Source: Pseudoalteromonas sp. XMcav2-N
GTDB taxonomy: Bacteria > Pseudomonadota > Gammaproteobacteria > Enterobacterales > Alteromonadaceae
Reading direction: 5' to 3'
NCBI RefSeq assembly: GCF_024124545.1
Contig: NZ_JAMXSF010000021.1
Coordinates: forward strand, 49,079-113,078
Length of the DNA stretch: 64,000 nucleotides
The position numbers were made by a program, and so were the translations under genes. Below the pieces are notes generated by a model, which saw nothing but the letters and a program-made list of their open reading frames with translations, was not told where the DNA came from and did no database searches. Below, piece by piece: positions 53,574 to 63,252 of the stretch (positions are counted from its first letter, which is position 1; each line of letters starts with the position of its first letter).

Positions 53574-54626
53574 TTATCGAGCCCACAGCAGGCCCCAGCG
53601 GGTTCCATTCGCATGGGCATTGTAGCTACACCTTGCTGAGCCAGCAGAGGATGGAAGGTATACGCCATGTGCCAGCCAACAGGCATGATGCCCTGGGTGG
53701 ATATCGCGCTGCCAGCCGACAACATTGGTGTTGTTACGGTCATCACCGTCTCCATAATAGATGCAGCTTGGTGTCACTGTGCCGCTTGCATCATATACTG
53801 CACGGCAGCCAGGTAAAGGCGTGTCTTTTTGATGTGCCTGTTGATCTTCATATCCCCAAGTATAACGCACCATTTCTAACTCAGCCTGACTCATTGAACT
53901 TTGATAGGCCGACTTACAGCCAGCGTAGTCGCAGGCGACTTGTTCACGAACATCTCTGAACGCACTTAATGGCCCTTGATACAGACCTGTCACTGCTGGA
54001 TCGGTTGCGGTCACATCTGGCTGCGGGTTGTAATCGCTGATATACATCTTACCGCCTGGCTCTGATTTACTATAAGTGCCAATCAGTGTCCAGCCACCTT
54101 CATCAGTGTCCATATCACAATATGCATCAAAACCTGCATGTGTACCAACGCCATCAGGATCTAAGCTATAAACCCCGGACTGAGCGTCTGGATTTTCACT
54201 CAGGATCTGAGCACAGCTGACAGGAAGCTCCTCAATCGCTGGTTGAGTCGTCAACGTAAAATCGCCGGAGTCATTATTTGGACCATACCAGGTTCCCTGG
54301 TAACCATCTTGCTCAGAGCCCTGACCCAGGAAGTAAAAACGTGCCCCGTCTTTTGCAAGGCTAAACTGCACACGTTGTTTCAGGCCTGAGCCAATTTCAA
54401 AGGTATTTGGATGTTCAAACTCACCCTGAATAAGGGAAGCTTCAGACGCCTGGGCATCTGTTGCGTTGAATTTATTAGCATGCATCTGTACCGTTAGCTG
54501 CTGGTGTTGCGCACCGCTGGTGGCCAATACACCATCTAACTGCGTGTCACGAACAAGTTCCCACTGTAAATCTGCAGCGGCTGAAAAAGAAAGGCTTACA
54601 AGTAGTAGAGTTTTTAATTTAGTCAT
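53574..54626 (-). CDS. Secreted fibrinogen-like (YCDxxxxGGW) protein, copy 1
   Basis: A 350-residue secreted protein with a signal peptide (ending SAAA). An N-terminal beta domain (about residues 20-140) precedes a fibrinogen-like domain: SCAQILSENPDAQSGVY, then AYCDMDTDEGGWTLIG (near residue 182), and the C-terminal NGTRWGLLWAR. Six or more Cys in the C-terminal half would make disulfides. In animals this fold binds acetylated sugars; bacterial members are poorly known. The ATG at 54626 is preferred; an upstream start at 54689 lacks a signal-peptide fit. It has a near-twin at 61539-62591. Confidence 0.82.
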   Translation of the reverse strand: MTKLKTLLLVSLSFSAAADLQWELVRDTQLDGVLATSGAQHQQLTVQMHANKFNATDAQASEASLIQGEFEHPNTFEIGSGLKQRVQFSLAKDGARFYFLGQGSEQDGYQGTWYGPNNDSGDFTLTTQPAIEELPVSCAQILSENPDAQSGVYSLDPDGVGTHAGFDAYCDMDTDEGGWTLIGTYSKSEPGGKMYISDYNPQPDVTATDPAVTGLYQGPLSAFRDVREQVACDYAGCKSAYQSSMSQAELEMVRYTWGYEDQQAHQKDTPLPGCRAVYDASGTVTPSCIYYGDGDDRNNTNVVGWQRDIHPGHHACWLAHGVYLPSSAGSARCSYNAHANGTRWGLLWAR

Positions 54627-55076
54627 GAATCCCACAATCCTTATTTTGGTTAAACTGAACCGATTATGCCCAATCGGCACAGAACGCAATAATACAATAT
54701 TTATAATGTCTGAAGTGTGAGCGGGTTGGGATTTATATCAATTAATGATTTTATTCATCTTACTCAATGCGCAACAGAGTAAGCAGACGCTTACGTTACT
54801 TAGTTCCTTGGCTCAACAAAAGCGTTATTCAATGTGTATGTTATCTGATGCCGAGCGTGTACTCTCCGCAGTCCAGTAAGTATGAGCATGCAAACCGTAC
54901 CACCTCCCCAATGAATCCCGATCGCCGCATAAGGAAAGGCTCACAAAAGGCATTGACAAAATTTTTTGAATATATATCTTTATATAGAGATTCTTTAGTT
55001 GATGTGTCTTTTTGTGGAGTTTGACTCAGATGCAGCCTTTGGGCTGCCCCCAAGGTAAAGGAATAAGGAGAAAGTC
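54627..55076. other. Spacer before the RND efflux genes
   Basis: No gene I can support in 450 bases, and no adjacent regulator for the efflux genes. A perfect 6-bp hairpin GCAGCC-TTTG-GGCTGC at 55032-55047 lies just before the efflux start. Confidence 0.45.
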
Positions 55077-56198
55077 ATGAATATTAAACCCTGGATTTCA
55101 ACAGCGAGTATTGTTGCCACTTTGGTGGCAGGCAGTATTGCCCTTAAAGGGCGCATGATCGAAGCACGTAATACCGAGTTTTCAGAGCAGGCCGCGACGG
55201 TAGAAGCAATGCGTGTAGAGGCAGTACCGTACCAGTCATACATAGATATCAGTGGTGTGATTAAAGCGCCCCAGACCATTAACCTGGTGAATGAGGTATC
55301 GGGTAAAATCACTCAGCTGCACTTTAAGTCGGGCGATTTAGTCAAAGCGGGTGAGCCCTTAGTCGAGATTGATCATGCAGAAGAGCGGGCACAACTTGCG
55401 GCGGCCAGGGCACGCGTCACGCAGCAGGAAAGCACGCTGGTACGATATAGCAACCTGCACGAGCGCAAAAAATTCAGCGACCAGCAGCTGGAAGAAGCCA
55501 TCACGCAACTGGCTGAGTACCGTGCACAAGTCGACTTACTCACAGCGCGCATCGAGAAAAAAGTCATCAAGGCACCGTTTACCGCCCGGGTTGGCATTCA
55601 CGACCTTCAGGTTGGTCAATACTTAGCACCTAATACTGTGCTGACCAACATGGTTGGCCTTCAGGCGCATATGTGGGTTGATTTCTCAGTACCACAAACC
55701 TATCAGACGCTGGCAATCAACACGCCTGTTCGTGTGTCTGTAGTCGGTGATAAGACAGCTTCTCAGCTGGCATATGTTGAATCGGTAGAGCCGGGTGTGA
55801 GTACCACATCCAGACAACTAAAATATCGCGCCCGCATCGAGCGTACTGAGCAGCTGAACACGAACCAGTTGGTTAAGATCAGTTTGCCAATAGGTACTAA
55901 TCAGGAAGTCATTGCCGTGCCTTATCTGGCCATCGTTAAAGACCAGCTTGGCGACTATGTTTATCTGCTGGAGGAAGACGAGCAGGGCACACTCAGAGCA
56001 ACACGTCAGCAGGTAGAGCTGGGTGAGCGTTTGGGGGATAGGGTGATGATCACAGATGGTCTGGAGGAAGACCGCCTGATTGCAAGTAGCGGGGCTTTTA
56101 AACTGCGCAGTGGCCTGAAAACGTTTGTCTCAGAGCCTCAGCAACCAGAGCAGGCAGTGGCGATGGAAGACACCCAGAAAGAAGGCGTGTCGCTATGA
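55077..56198 (+). CDS. RND efflux membrane-fusion (adaptor) protein
   Basis: A 373-residue periplasmic adaptor with an N-terminal membrane anchor. Lipoyl-like halves (INLVNEVSGKITQLHFKSGDLVKAG, near residue 65) flank a coiled-coil hairpin (about residues 100-155). Beta-barrel and membrane-proximal domains follow. It links the inner-membrane pump to a TolC-type channel, which is not encoded here. Its stop overlaps the pump start (ATGA). AAGGAG-like bases precede the ATG. Confidence 0.92.
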   Translation: MNIKPWISTASIVATLVAGSIALKGRMIEARNTEFSEQAATVEAMRVEAVPYQSYIDISGVIKAPQTINLVNEVSGKITQLHFKSGDLVKAGEPLVEIDHAEERAQLAAARARVTQQESTLVRYSNLHERKKFSDQQLEEAITQLAEYRAQVDLLTARIEKKVIKAPFTARVGIHDLQVGQYLAPNTVLTNMVGLQAHMWVDFSVPQTYQTLAINTPVRVSVVGDKTASQLAYVESVEPGVSTTSRQLKYRARIERTEQLNTNQLVKISLPIGTNQEVIAVPYLAIVKDQLGDYVYLLEEDEQGTLRATRQQVELGERLGDRVMITDGLEEDRLIASSGAFKLRSGLKTFVSEPQQPEQAVAMEDTQKEGVSL

Positions 56199-59100
56199 AA
56201 AATAATGCCCACTTTATGGATAGATTCGTCACTATGCCGGTGCTGGCCGTGGTGTTATCCGCCATGATCTGCATCGGCGGACTGTGGTCCGTATTGAAGA
56301 TCACAGTGCTGCAATTTCCCAAGATTGAAAGTTCGTCTTTGGTGGTCTCGACCACTTATATCGGCGCATCGGCCGATACGGTAAAAGGGTTTGTGACTGA
56401 ACCGATAGAGCGTGTAACGGCCACAGTCCCCGGCATTGACTATGTGGAATCGACCACAACGGCTGGCGTGAGTACTGTGACTGCGTACCTCAACCTGAAC
56501 GAAGACAGTTCCAAGGCACTGGCTGAGCTGACGGCCCGGCTGGGTCAGGTCAGCTACATGTTGCCGTCGGAATCCGAAGATCCGGTTGTGACTGTGCAAC
56601 GTGCTGACAGACCCCATGCTTTGTTCTATCTGAATATTGAAAATGAAGGCGTGTCGCTTATTCAGCTAACGGATTACTTATCACGTCAGGTTACACCAGT
56701 GCTTAATGGCATCGAGGGTGTACAACGTGTCGCGATAGAAGGTAGCCGTACCCCGGCGCTGCGAGTTGACCTGGACTCAGCGAAACTGGATGCATTTGGC
56801 CTGAGCGCTGACGAAGTGTACAGCGCACTGGCTGCAAACAACACGATTGCTACCCTGGGCTTTACCGAGACCAGCAAGCAACGCATTGACCTGGTCGCCA
56901 ACACCCAGCTGAAAGACTTAAATGAATTCAAGCGCATGGTTATCAGACAGTCGAACAACGAAACCATTTATCTGCGCGATGTCGCCACTGTCAGACTGGG
57001 TTCTGAGCAGCCAACTATCAGTGCACGTTTAAGCCAGCAGGATACCGTGTATATCTCGGTCTGGCCGCTGCCAGGTGCAAATGAAATTGCCATTGGTGAT
57101 GCCTTATATGCGATGACCGATGAAATCAACGAAACACTGCCTGACGGCATCCGCATTAACTATGCCTACGACGGCACCTTATATATGCGTGATGCACTGA
57201 ACGAAATCTTTAAAACGCTGGTTGAAACGGTTGTATTGGTGGGTGCTGTGGTCTTGTTCATGATGGGCTCATTCAGAAGTGCCGCTGTACCGTTGGTGAC
57301 CATTCCAATCTCCATTCTGGGTGCGGTTGCTGCCATGTATGTGGTCGGTTTCTCTATGAACCTGCTGACGGTACTGGCCATCGTGCTCTCAGTCGGCCTG
57401 GTGGTGGATGATGCCATCGTCGTAGTCGAAAACGTTTCGCGTTACATTCGTGAGGGTAAGCCTAAGTTGCAGGCTGCACTGGAAAGCTCCAGACAACTGT
57501 TTGTGCCCATTGTTTCGATGACGCTGACACTGGCGATGGTATACCTGCCAATCGGCTTTCTTTCAGGGCTGACCGGCGTGTTATTTAAAGAGTTTGCCTT
57601 TACACTGGCTATTGCTGTCGTGATTTCCGGATTTGTTGCTGTGACCTTGTCGCCTATCATGAGTGCTTATGTAACGCCTCCAGGTGGTAAAGAAACTAAG
57701 CTGACACGCAAAGTAAACGCCGGATTCGACTGGTTACGTAAAAAGTATAAAACCGTACTAAGTGCTTCATTGAACTGGCGCAGTCAAATCTTGCTGGGCG
57801 CCATGGTATTGAGCCTGATGGTCGTGCCGTTTTTCACCGACTCGAAAAAAGAGTTAGCCCCGGTTGAAGATCAAAGCCAGATTTTTGTACTGGTACAGTC
57901 TCCGCCTGAGTCATCACTGACTTACAACGAAGACAATATGCATGGTGTGGTTGACTCTTTACTGGCTATGCCGGGCACTACGCAGATGTGGCAAAATATT
58001 TTCACCAACAGTGCATTTGGTGGGGTAGAGTTCATCAGCGCATCGGAGCGTGACTTCACAACGATGTCACTCATCCCTCAGGTGTATGGTCGTCTGGCAC
58101 AATTACCGGGCATTAATCCGCTGCCAATTTTGCCATCCCCTTTACCGACTGCGGGTCAGTTTGATGTGGAAATGGTAGTCAAATCGTCAGCCAGTTATGA
58201 AGAAATGAAACAGTATGCCGATCAGCTGATAGGCAGAGCGTTTGGCAGTGGTCATTTCCTGTATGCAGACACAGACCTGAAGATTGACTTGCCACAAATT
58301 AAGGTAACCCTGAAGCGTGAACAAATCGCCGATTTGGGTATGGACCTGGCCCATGTCAGCCGTCAGCTGGGTATCCTGCTTTCGAACAACTATGTGAACC
58401 GCTTTGACGCCCGAGGTAAGGCTTACCAGGTCATCCCTGTGGTGGACAGCCAGATTAAAACGGATCCGTCGAAATTACTGAGCCTGCAAATTAAGGCGCA
58501 CAACGGCACTATGGTTCCTTTATCTGCCATTGCTGAAATCAACTGGACCACGGTACCGCGTCAGCTGAGCAGCTTTGGTCAACAAAATGCGTTTCGTATT
58601 TTCGGTGGTGTGCTGCCAAGCTCAACCAAAGAAGCGGCACTAACGGCGCTGGAAGAAGCGGCTAAAGAAGTGCTGCCTCCTTCTTACATGATTGATTACG
58701 CAGGTGAATCAAGACAGATCAGACAGCAAGGCAACAGCCTGTTGGGTGTGATGGCGGTGTCTTTAGTAATTGTTTATCTGCTACTGAGCATTCAGTTCAA
58801 CAGCTTCAGAGATCCGCTGGTGGTCTTGCTGGGCAGCGTACCGCTGGCAATGATGGGCGCACTGGCACTGTCTTACTTTGAGCTGACCACGCTGAATATT
58901 TACTCTCAGATTGGTTTAATTACTTTGATAGGCCTGATTGCGAAAAACGGTATCTTGATTGTGGAATTCGCTAATCATTTACAAGAGGAAGGGCGCAATA
59001 AGCTGGATGCTGTGGTTGAATCAGCAGCCACCCGGTTACGTCCTATCCTGATGACTACTGCAGCAACGGTGTTGGGTCACTTCCCATTGATGCTGGTAAC

Positions 59101-59284
59101 CGGCGCAGGTGCTGAGGCACGTAACAGCATAGGTATTATTCTGGTTGCAGGCATGATGGTAGGCACTTTATTTACCTTGTTTGTATTACCTGCCTTCTAC
59201 GTAAAACTTGCGACGCGTCGCAAGGCACGTAAGGCTCAAGCCCAGGAGACTGTGAATGCAACGCCAGCGCTTGCAATGAGCTAA
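56195..59284 (+). CDS. RND multidrug efflux permease
   Basis: A 1029-residue HAE1-type RND pump with 12 transmembrane helices and two large periplasmic loops. Proton-relay acidic pair visible in TM4: LSVGLVVDDAIVVVENVSRYI (near residues 398-418, Asp-Asp). The C-terminal half contains GLIAKNGILIVEFANH and the repeat RLRPILMTTAATVLGHFPLML. It expels amphiphilic drugs or dyes together with the adjacent adaptor; the outer-membrane factor must be elsewhere. Substrate unknown. Confidence 0.93.
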   Translation: MKNNAHFMDRFVTMPVLAVVLSAMICIGGLWSVLKITVLQFPKIESSSLVVSTTYIGASADTVKGFVTEPIERVTATVPGIDYVESTTTAGVSTVTAYLNLNEDSSKALAELTARLGQVSYMLPSESEDPVVTVQRADRPHALFYLNIENEGVSLIQLTDYLSRQVTPVLNGIEGVQRVAIEGSRTPALRVDLDSAKLDAFGLSADEVYSALAANNTIATLGFTETSKQRIDLVANTQLKDLNEFKRMVIRQSNNETIYLRDVATVRLGSEQPTISARLSQQDTVYISVWPLPGANEIAIGDALYAMTDEINETLPDGIRINYAYDGTLYMRDALNEIFKTLVETVVLVGAVVLFMMGSFRSAAVPLVTIPISILGAVAAMYVVGFSMNLLTVLAIVLSVGLVVDDAIVVVENVSRYIREGKPKLQAALESSRQLFVPIVSMTLTLAMVYLPIGFLSGLTGVLFKEFAFTLAIAVVISGFVAVTLSPIMSAYVTPPGGKETKLTRKVNAGFDWLRKKYKTVLSASLNWRSQILLGAMVLSLMVVPFFTDSKKELAPVEDQSQIFVLVQSPPESSLTYNEDNMHGVVDSLLAMPGTTQMWQNIFTNSAFGGVEFISASERDFTTMSLIPQVYGRLAQLPGINPLPILPSPLPTAGQFDVEMVVKSSASYEEMKQYADQLIGRAFGSGHFLYADTDLKIDLPQIKVTLKREQIADLGMDLAHVSRQLGILLSNNYVNRFDARGKAYQVIPVVDSQIKTDPSKLLSLQIKAHNGTMVPLSAIAEINWTTVPRQLSSFGQQNAFRIFGGVLPSSTKEAALTALEEAAKEVLPPSYMIDYAGESRQIRQQGNSLLGVMAVSLVIVYLLLSIQFNSFRDPLVVLLGSVPLAMMGALALSYFELTTLNIYSQIGLITLIGLIAKNGILIVEFANHLQEEGRNKLDAVVESAATRLRPILMTTAATVLGHFPLMLVTGAGAEARNSIGIILVAGMMVGTLFTLFVLPAFYVKLATRRKARKAQAQETVNATPALAMS

Positions 59285-59338
59285 TCCGTAAACCGTTTAA
59301 TATGCCGCAAAATTCGGGCTTCTAAGGCCCTAAGTAGC

Positions 59339-59370
59339 AAAAAAGCGCCAGTATCCCTCGGCGTTTTTTT
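59339..59370 (+). terminator. Terminator after the RND pump gene
   Basis: AAAAAAGCGCC, nine-base loop, GGCGTTTTTTT; the A- and T-tracts make it possibly bidirectional. Confidence 0.82.
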
Positions 59371-59414
59371 GCGTTGGCTGATAATATAAAAATTTGTTCA
59401 GAGGCAACCAAAAC

Positions 59415-59730
59415 TGACAAACCACGCCATCATCCCTGACGCATGCGAGCCGGGATCTACCTGAATACTAGCAGTAGTTCCTCAATGAAGGTCGACCTGA
59501 CAAACCACTCCGTCACCCCGGATGTGTGAGAGCCGGGAATCACTTGAGCCCACGCAGTAGTGCCTCGATAAAGACAAACCTGACAAACCACTCCGTCACC
59601 CCGGGTGCATGCGAGCCGGGTTCTACTTGAATACCACGCAGTAGTTCCGCAATGAAGACAAACCTGACAAACAACTCCGTCATCCCGGACGCGTGCGAGC
59701 CGGGATCTACTTAAACGCCATGTGAAGTAA
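59415..59730. repeat. Four tandem 83-84-bp repeats with internal palindromes
   Basis: Units start at 59415, 59498, 59581 and 59665, each opening TGACAAACCACTCCGTCA or a close variant. Each holds an imperfect stem CCCGG...CCGGG around about 11 bases, then (G)ATCTAC and a GCAGTAGT segment. Units 2 and 3 are most alike; unit 4 diverges after its hairpin. Such hairpin-bearing intergenic repeats resemble REP/BIME elements. A 114-codon minus-strand open frame through the array is an artefact of the repeat. Confidence 0.8.
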
Positions 59731-60321
59731 ACCGATGAGAAAATGAGGATAGCGCTATAGTTGATGTCCATACAAAGTCGCTCAAAAAAATGATGACGCA
59801 TAGCACTTGATTTTGTGTTGCAGCGCTCACCGCCCGGTTAAAGGCCAAGTTCTGTTTGTTTACATAGGTATAAGTGAATGAGGCTAATTTCCAAGTCAAA
59901 TTTCTCGCTTTCTCCGCCCTTGTAGGTCTCGTTCAAGTGAAGTATCGATTTAAGTGAGTTAGATTCAATAGATTGGTAGTTTTACATAACGAGGCCCCAA
60001 GTCTCGCTATGAACAAGGCTCGGTTTTAACTGAGCTGTTTTGGCTTGATCAATGGTAGTAGGTTATTGTTCTTATTATGAATAAAATAATATAGCTATGG
60101 AGCAGTACGGTTTTAGGAACTGGGTCTAACTGGTACTCACGCTAAAAAGCTGTTTATCGCTGCCAGAAAATATCAGCTAAAAGTCATAATGACGTCAGGT
60201 GTTTTAAAGCTGACTTGCTTAAACTGAGCTCTGGTTCAATCACATTTAAGCATTATATCAATAGAAAGCGACTTCAATATGGAAGTTGAATAATTCGTTG
60301 ATTTCAAAATAAGGAATAATT
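59731..60321. other. Gene-free AT-rich stretch
   Basis: About 590 bases without a credible gene. It contains several A/T-rich runs and probably the promoter of the following secreted protein. AAGGAATAA sits just before that start. Confidence 0.4.
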
Positions 60322-61191
60322 ATGAAATGTGTTAGCACAGCAATTGTTCTACTGTTTTCAGTTCTGGTGATGAGCAGCACTAGTTATAGCAAAGATGACA
60401 CGTCCATCCCCGATGGTCCCTATCTCGGTCAAACGCCACCCGGCTCAACACCTGAGGTGTTTGCGCCCGGTATTGTTAATACGGAGGAATTTATTGAAAT
60501 TGAGGGCATGTTCGGGGCGGATATGAATACCTTTTATTTCGTCAGGAGTGATGAAAAAGAAGTTTATTCCTTATATGTTATTGAATATAAAAATAATAAA
60601 TGGCGGAAGTCTATTGTCGCGACGGCTGTAAGCGAACCATCTATCTCACCCGACGGTAACACCATCTATTTAAAAAATAAATTTATAGAACGCACCAGCG
60701 ACGGCTGGTCGGAGCTAAAAAGCCTCGGCGCGCCTTTCGAAAATATCGACATTATGCGGCTTTCAGCGTCTTCAAACGGCACTTATTATTTTGATACCTA
60801 TACCCCAAAATTGGATACCCCTATTCGCTATTCGCGTTTGATAAACGGCAAATACGAACAACCGAAGTCACTGGGCTCGCAGTTTGGCATCGGCAGATAC
60901 AATGCCCATCCTTATATTGCGCCGGATGAAAGCTTTATTATCTTTGATAGCGTCAGAGAAGATGGACAGGGCAGATCTGACATTTATATCAGTTATCGCG
61001 CGGCTGATGGCTCATGGGGCCCTGCCATTAATATGGGCGACAAGATAAATACCGTTCATTCTGAAAAAAACCCAAGTTTGTCACCCGATGGACAATTTCT
61101 ATTCTTTGATAAGCGGACAAAACGTGGAAACGAAGAGGTAAATATCTACTGGGTGGACGCTCAAATTATTGAGACGCTCAGGCCCAAATAG
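60322..61191 (+). CDS. Secreted PD40/TolB-like beta-propeller protein
   Basis: A 289-residue protein with a signal peptide (ending STSYS). Repeats typical of PD40 propeller blades: EPSISPDGNTIYLKNK, HPYIAPDESFIIFDS and NPSLSPDGQFLFFDK, each with the SPDG-like turn followed by an aromatic strand. Three blades are recognisable; the rest is too short for a complete six-blade propeller, so it may oligomerise or be incomplete. Codon use looks more AT-rich than its neighbours. Function unknown; periplasmic or secreted. Confidence 0.7.
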   Translation: MKCVSTAIVLLFSVLVMSSTSYSKDDTSIPDGPYLGQTPPGSTPEVFAPGIVNTEEFIEIEGMFGADMNTFYFVRSDEKEVYSLYVIEYKNNKWRKSIVATAVSEPSISPDGNTIYLKNKFIERTSDGWSELKSLGAPFENIDIMRLSASSNGTYYFDTYTPKLDTPIRYSRLINGKYEQPKSLGSQFGIGRYNAHPYIAPDESFIIFDSVREDGQGRSDIYISYRAADGSWGPAINMGDKINTVHSEKNPSLSPDGQFLFFDKRTKRGNEEVNIYWVDAQIIETLRPK

Positions 61192-61502
61192 CAAACCATA
61201 TAACAAGCTACTCCAGCGTACAAAAAAGATACAAAAAAGACACCCAGCTTCATATGTTCTCGCTATGGGTCCGTGGTGGACATTTTTCGTAGACACCCAA
61301 CTCAAAATTCGTGCGCAGATGATACATCGCGGCTTTCAGCTCATGCTCCGTGGATTTAAGAGGAGTGGACTGTTCTGATGGTAAGTGTTGGGTGGAATGA
61401 ACTGTTGAAATATTAGAGGAAAATGTCCCTCGCAACTACTCCCCCACAGCTAAAAGTGGGCTTTCCCTCAGCACCCCGCCCACACAAAGCCCGATAGAAC
61501 AT
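61192..61502. other. Spacer with a possible short minus-strand frame
   Basis: Between the propeller gene and the next terminator. A 61-codon minus-strand frame (61250-61435) has one plausible helical segment (STEHELKAAMYHLRTNFELG) but no clear ribosome site. It could be the tail of a lost gene. I do not call it a gene. Confidence 0.3.
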
Positions 61503-61527
61503 AAAGGCGCTCGTTGAGCGCCTTTTT
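61503..61527 (+). terminator. Second copy of the protease-type terminator
   Basis: AAAGGCGCTC/GAGCGCCTTTTT, the same hairpin as at 53538 and at the same distance from a fibrinogen-like gene end. It seems to have been copied together with that gene, since no plus-strand gene ends nearby. Confidence 0.8.
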
Positions 61528-61538
61528 AATGGATCATA

Positions 61539-62591
61539 TTATCGAGCCCACAGCAGGCCCCAGCGGGTGGCGTTACCTTTGAGAGTGCCACTGCATCGAG
61601 GTGAGCCTAGTGAGTCTGGACTGTATACACCATGTGCTAACCAGCATGCGCTGTATCCAGGGTGTACATCACGTTGCCAGCCAACAACATTGGTATTGTT
61701 TCTATTCTGACCATCTTTTACATAAAGGCAGTGTTCGATTGGTTCCTCATTCGTAACGTAAGCGGTACGACAGCTAGGTAGTGGTGTATCTTTTTGATGT
61801 GCCTGTTGATCTTCATATCCCCAGGTATAACGTACCATTTCCAGTTCAGCCTGGCTCATTGAACTTTGGTAAACCGTTCGGCAACTTGCGTAATCACAAG
61901 AAACTTGCTCGCGGACATCTCTGAATGCACTCAGCGGACCCTGGTAAAGCCCTGTTACCGTCGGACTTATGGCGGTCACATCCGGCTGCGGATTGTACTC
62001 ACTGATATATTTCTTTCCGCCTGGCTCTGATTTGCTGTAAGTGCCAATCAGTGTCCAGCCACCTTCGTCAGTGTCCATATCACAATAAGCGTCAAAGCCA
62101 GGGTGTGAGCCACTGCCATCTGGATCTATGTTGTAAACCCCTGACTGGGCGTCCGGGTTTTCATTCAGGATCTGTGCACAGCTGGCAGGTAGCACTTCAA
62201 TCGCTGTTTGAGTCGTCAACGTAAAATCGCCAGAGTCATTGTTTGGGCCATACCAGGTACCCTGATATCCATCCTGTTCAGAACCCTGACCCAGAAAGTA
62301 AAAACGCGCCCCGTCTTTTGCAAGGCTAAATTGCACACGCTGTTTCAGGCCTGAGCCAATTTCAAAGGTCTTTGGATGTTCGAACTCACCCTGAATAAGG
62401 GAAGCTTCAGGTGCCTGAGCATCTGTCGCGTTGAATTTATTCGCGTGCATTTGCACCGTTAGCTGTTGCAGCTGGGTACCGCTCGTTGCCAACACACCGT
62501 CTAAATGTGAGTCTGTAACCAGATCCCATTGTACATTTGCAGTAGCGTGGCCAGATAAGGCCGCCAGAAGTAGGGCTGTTATTTTAGACAT
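61539..62591 (-). CDS. Secreted fibrinogen-like (YCDxxxxGGW) protein, copy 2
   Basis: A 350-residue paralogue of the protein at 53574-54626, with the same length and domain order. The N-terminal half is nearly identical to copy 1, while the signal peptide and the last 90 residues differ (for example YVTNEEPIEHCLYVKDGQN against YDASGTVTPSCIYYGDGDD). Fibrinogen-domain hallmarks YCDMDTDEGGWTLIG, the Cys pattern and WGLLWAR are kept. The terminator-bearing 3' flank is duplicated as well. Likely extracellular; ligand unknown. Confidence 0.82.
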   Translation of the reverse strand: MSKITALLLAALSGHATANVQWDLVTDSHLDGVLATSGTQLQQLTVQMHANKFNATDAQAPEASLIQGEFEHPKTFEIGSGLKQRVQFSLAKDGARFYFLGQGSEQDGYQGTWYGPNNDSGDFTLTTQTAIEVLPASCAQILNENPDAQSGVYNIDPDGSGSHPGFDAYCDMDTDEGGWTLIGTYSKSEPGGKKYISEYNPQPDVTAISPTVTGLYQGPLSAFRDVREQVSCDYASCRTVYQSSMSQAELEMVRYTWGYEDQQAHQKDTPLPSCRTAYVTNEEPIEHCLYVKDGQNRNNTNVVGWQRDVHPGYSACWLAHGVYSPDSLGSPRCSGTLKGNATRWGLLWAR

Positions 62592-62813
62592 GATGTCTAT
62601 TCTCCTTGTTTACAAATAACGCTTGCATGATGCCAGAGTTCTGCTTAATCACAATAATGTTTTATTATTAAATCAGTGGTTTGACTGGTATTTATTAGGC
62701 TTTTGTATGGGGGTTATCTATTTTTAAACTGGGCATATTTTTAATGCGTAGATTGGGCAGTAAGTTTGCGTAAAAAATGGGGAGGAAACTAAGCCTGTCA
62801 AAAGCCATTGTGC
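62592..62813. other. Spacer
   Basis: No gene seen. It should contain the promoter of the minus-strand fibrinogen-like gene. Confidence 0.35.
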
Positions 62814-63092
62814 TCAATTTTTCATTCGATATACCAGATACTTTACCAGCACAGCGCCAGACAGAATGAAACCGTTGAACAGTGCTGCAGTCACTATACT
62901 GGCAGTCAGCTGATTGCACGCACTGGCGCATAGGGGAAGGGGAGAAACAGCAACACCCATTAAGCTAAGCAGCGTCGCAACACCAACAAACACCTTGGTG
63001 GATGACCAGGGATAAGTCCAGCAAAAATATATCAAAGGGACAATTACCATGAATGGCATCATAGCCCATATCCCATTAATCAAAAGCACCAT
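62814..63092 (-). CDS. Possible small three-span membrane protein
   Basis: A 92-residue frame with three hydrophobic helices (about residues 8-26, 33-52 and 63-85) and a basic C-terminus (KYLVYRMKN), matching positive-inside topology. It also has three Cys, two in CASAC. The ribosome site is weak (GGGA). No family recognised; it may be real because the hydrophobic pattern is regular. Confidence 0.45.
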   Translation of the reverse strand: MVLLINGIWAMMPFMVIVPLIYFCWTYPWSSTKVFVGVATLLSLMGVAVSPLPLCASACNQLTASIVTAALFNGFILSGAVLVKYLVYRMKN

Positions 63093-63252
63093 AATGTCCC
63101 GAATACGTTGCGTCTTTTTAAGCGCTCTTGCTTAGGGTCGATGCAGGTTTGGTCTCTGCGCACGGCGGGATCACACTTTGTAAAAAGGCTTTAACACCCG
63201 CCGCTTTTCTGATCTAATAACGCCCACTTTTATCACCATCTACTTGTTAATT

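Noticed and set aside
59415..59730. CRISPR array
   Set aside because: Repeat units are 83-84 bp with no unique spacers between short repeats, and there are no cas genes nearby.
59457..59801. A 114-codon minus-strand frame across the repeat array
   Set aside because: The translation simply repeats with the 83-bp units; no start signal or domain.
61250..61435. Small minus-strand protein
   Set aside because: No ribosome site and no recognised family; kept only as a note in the spacer entry.
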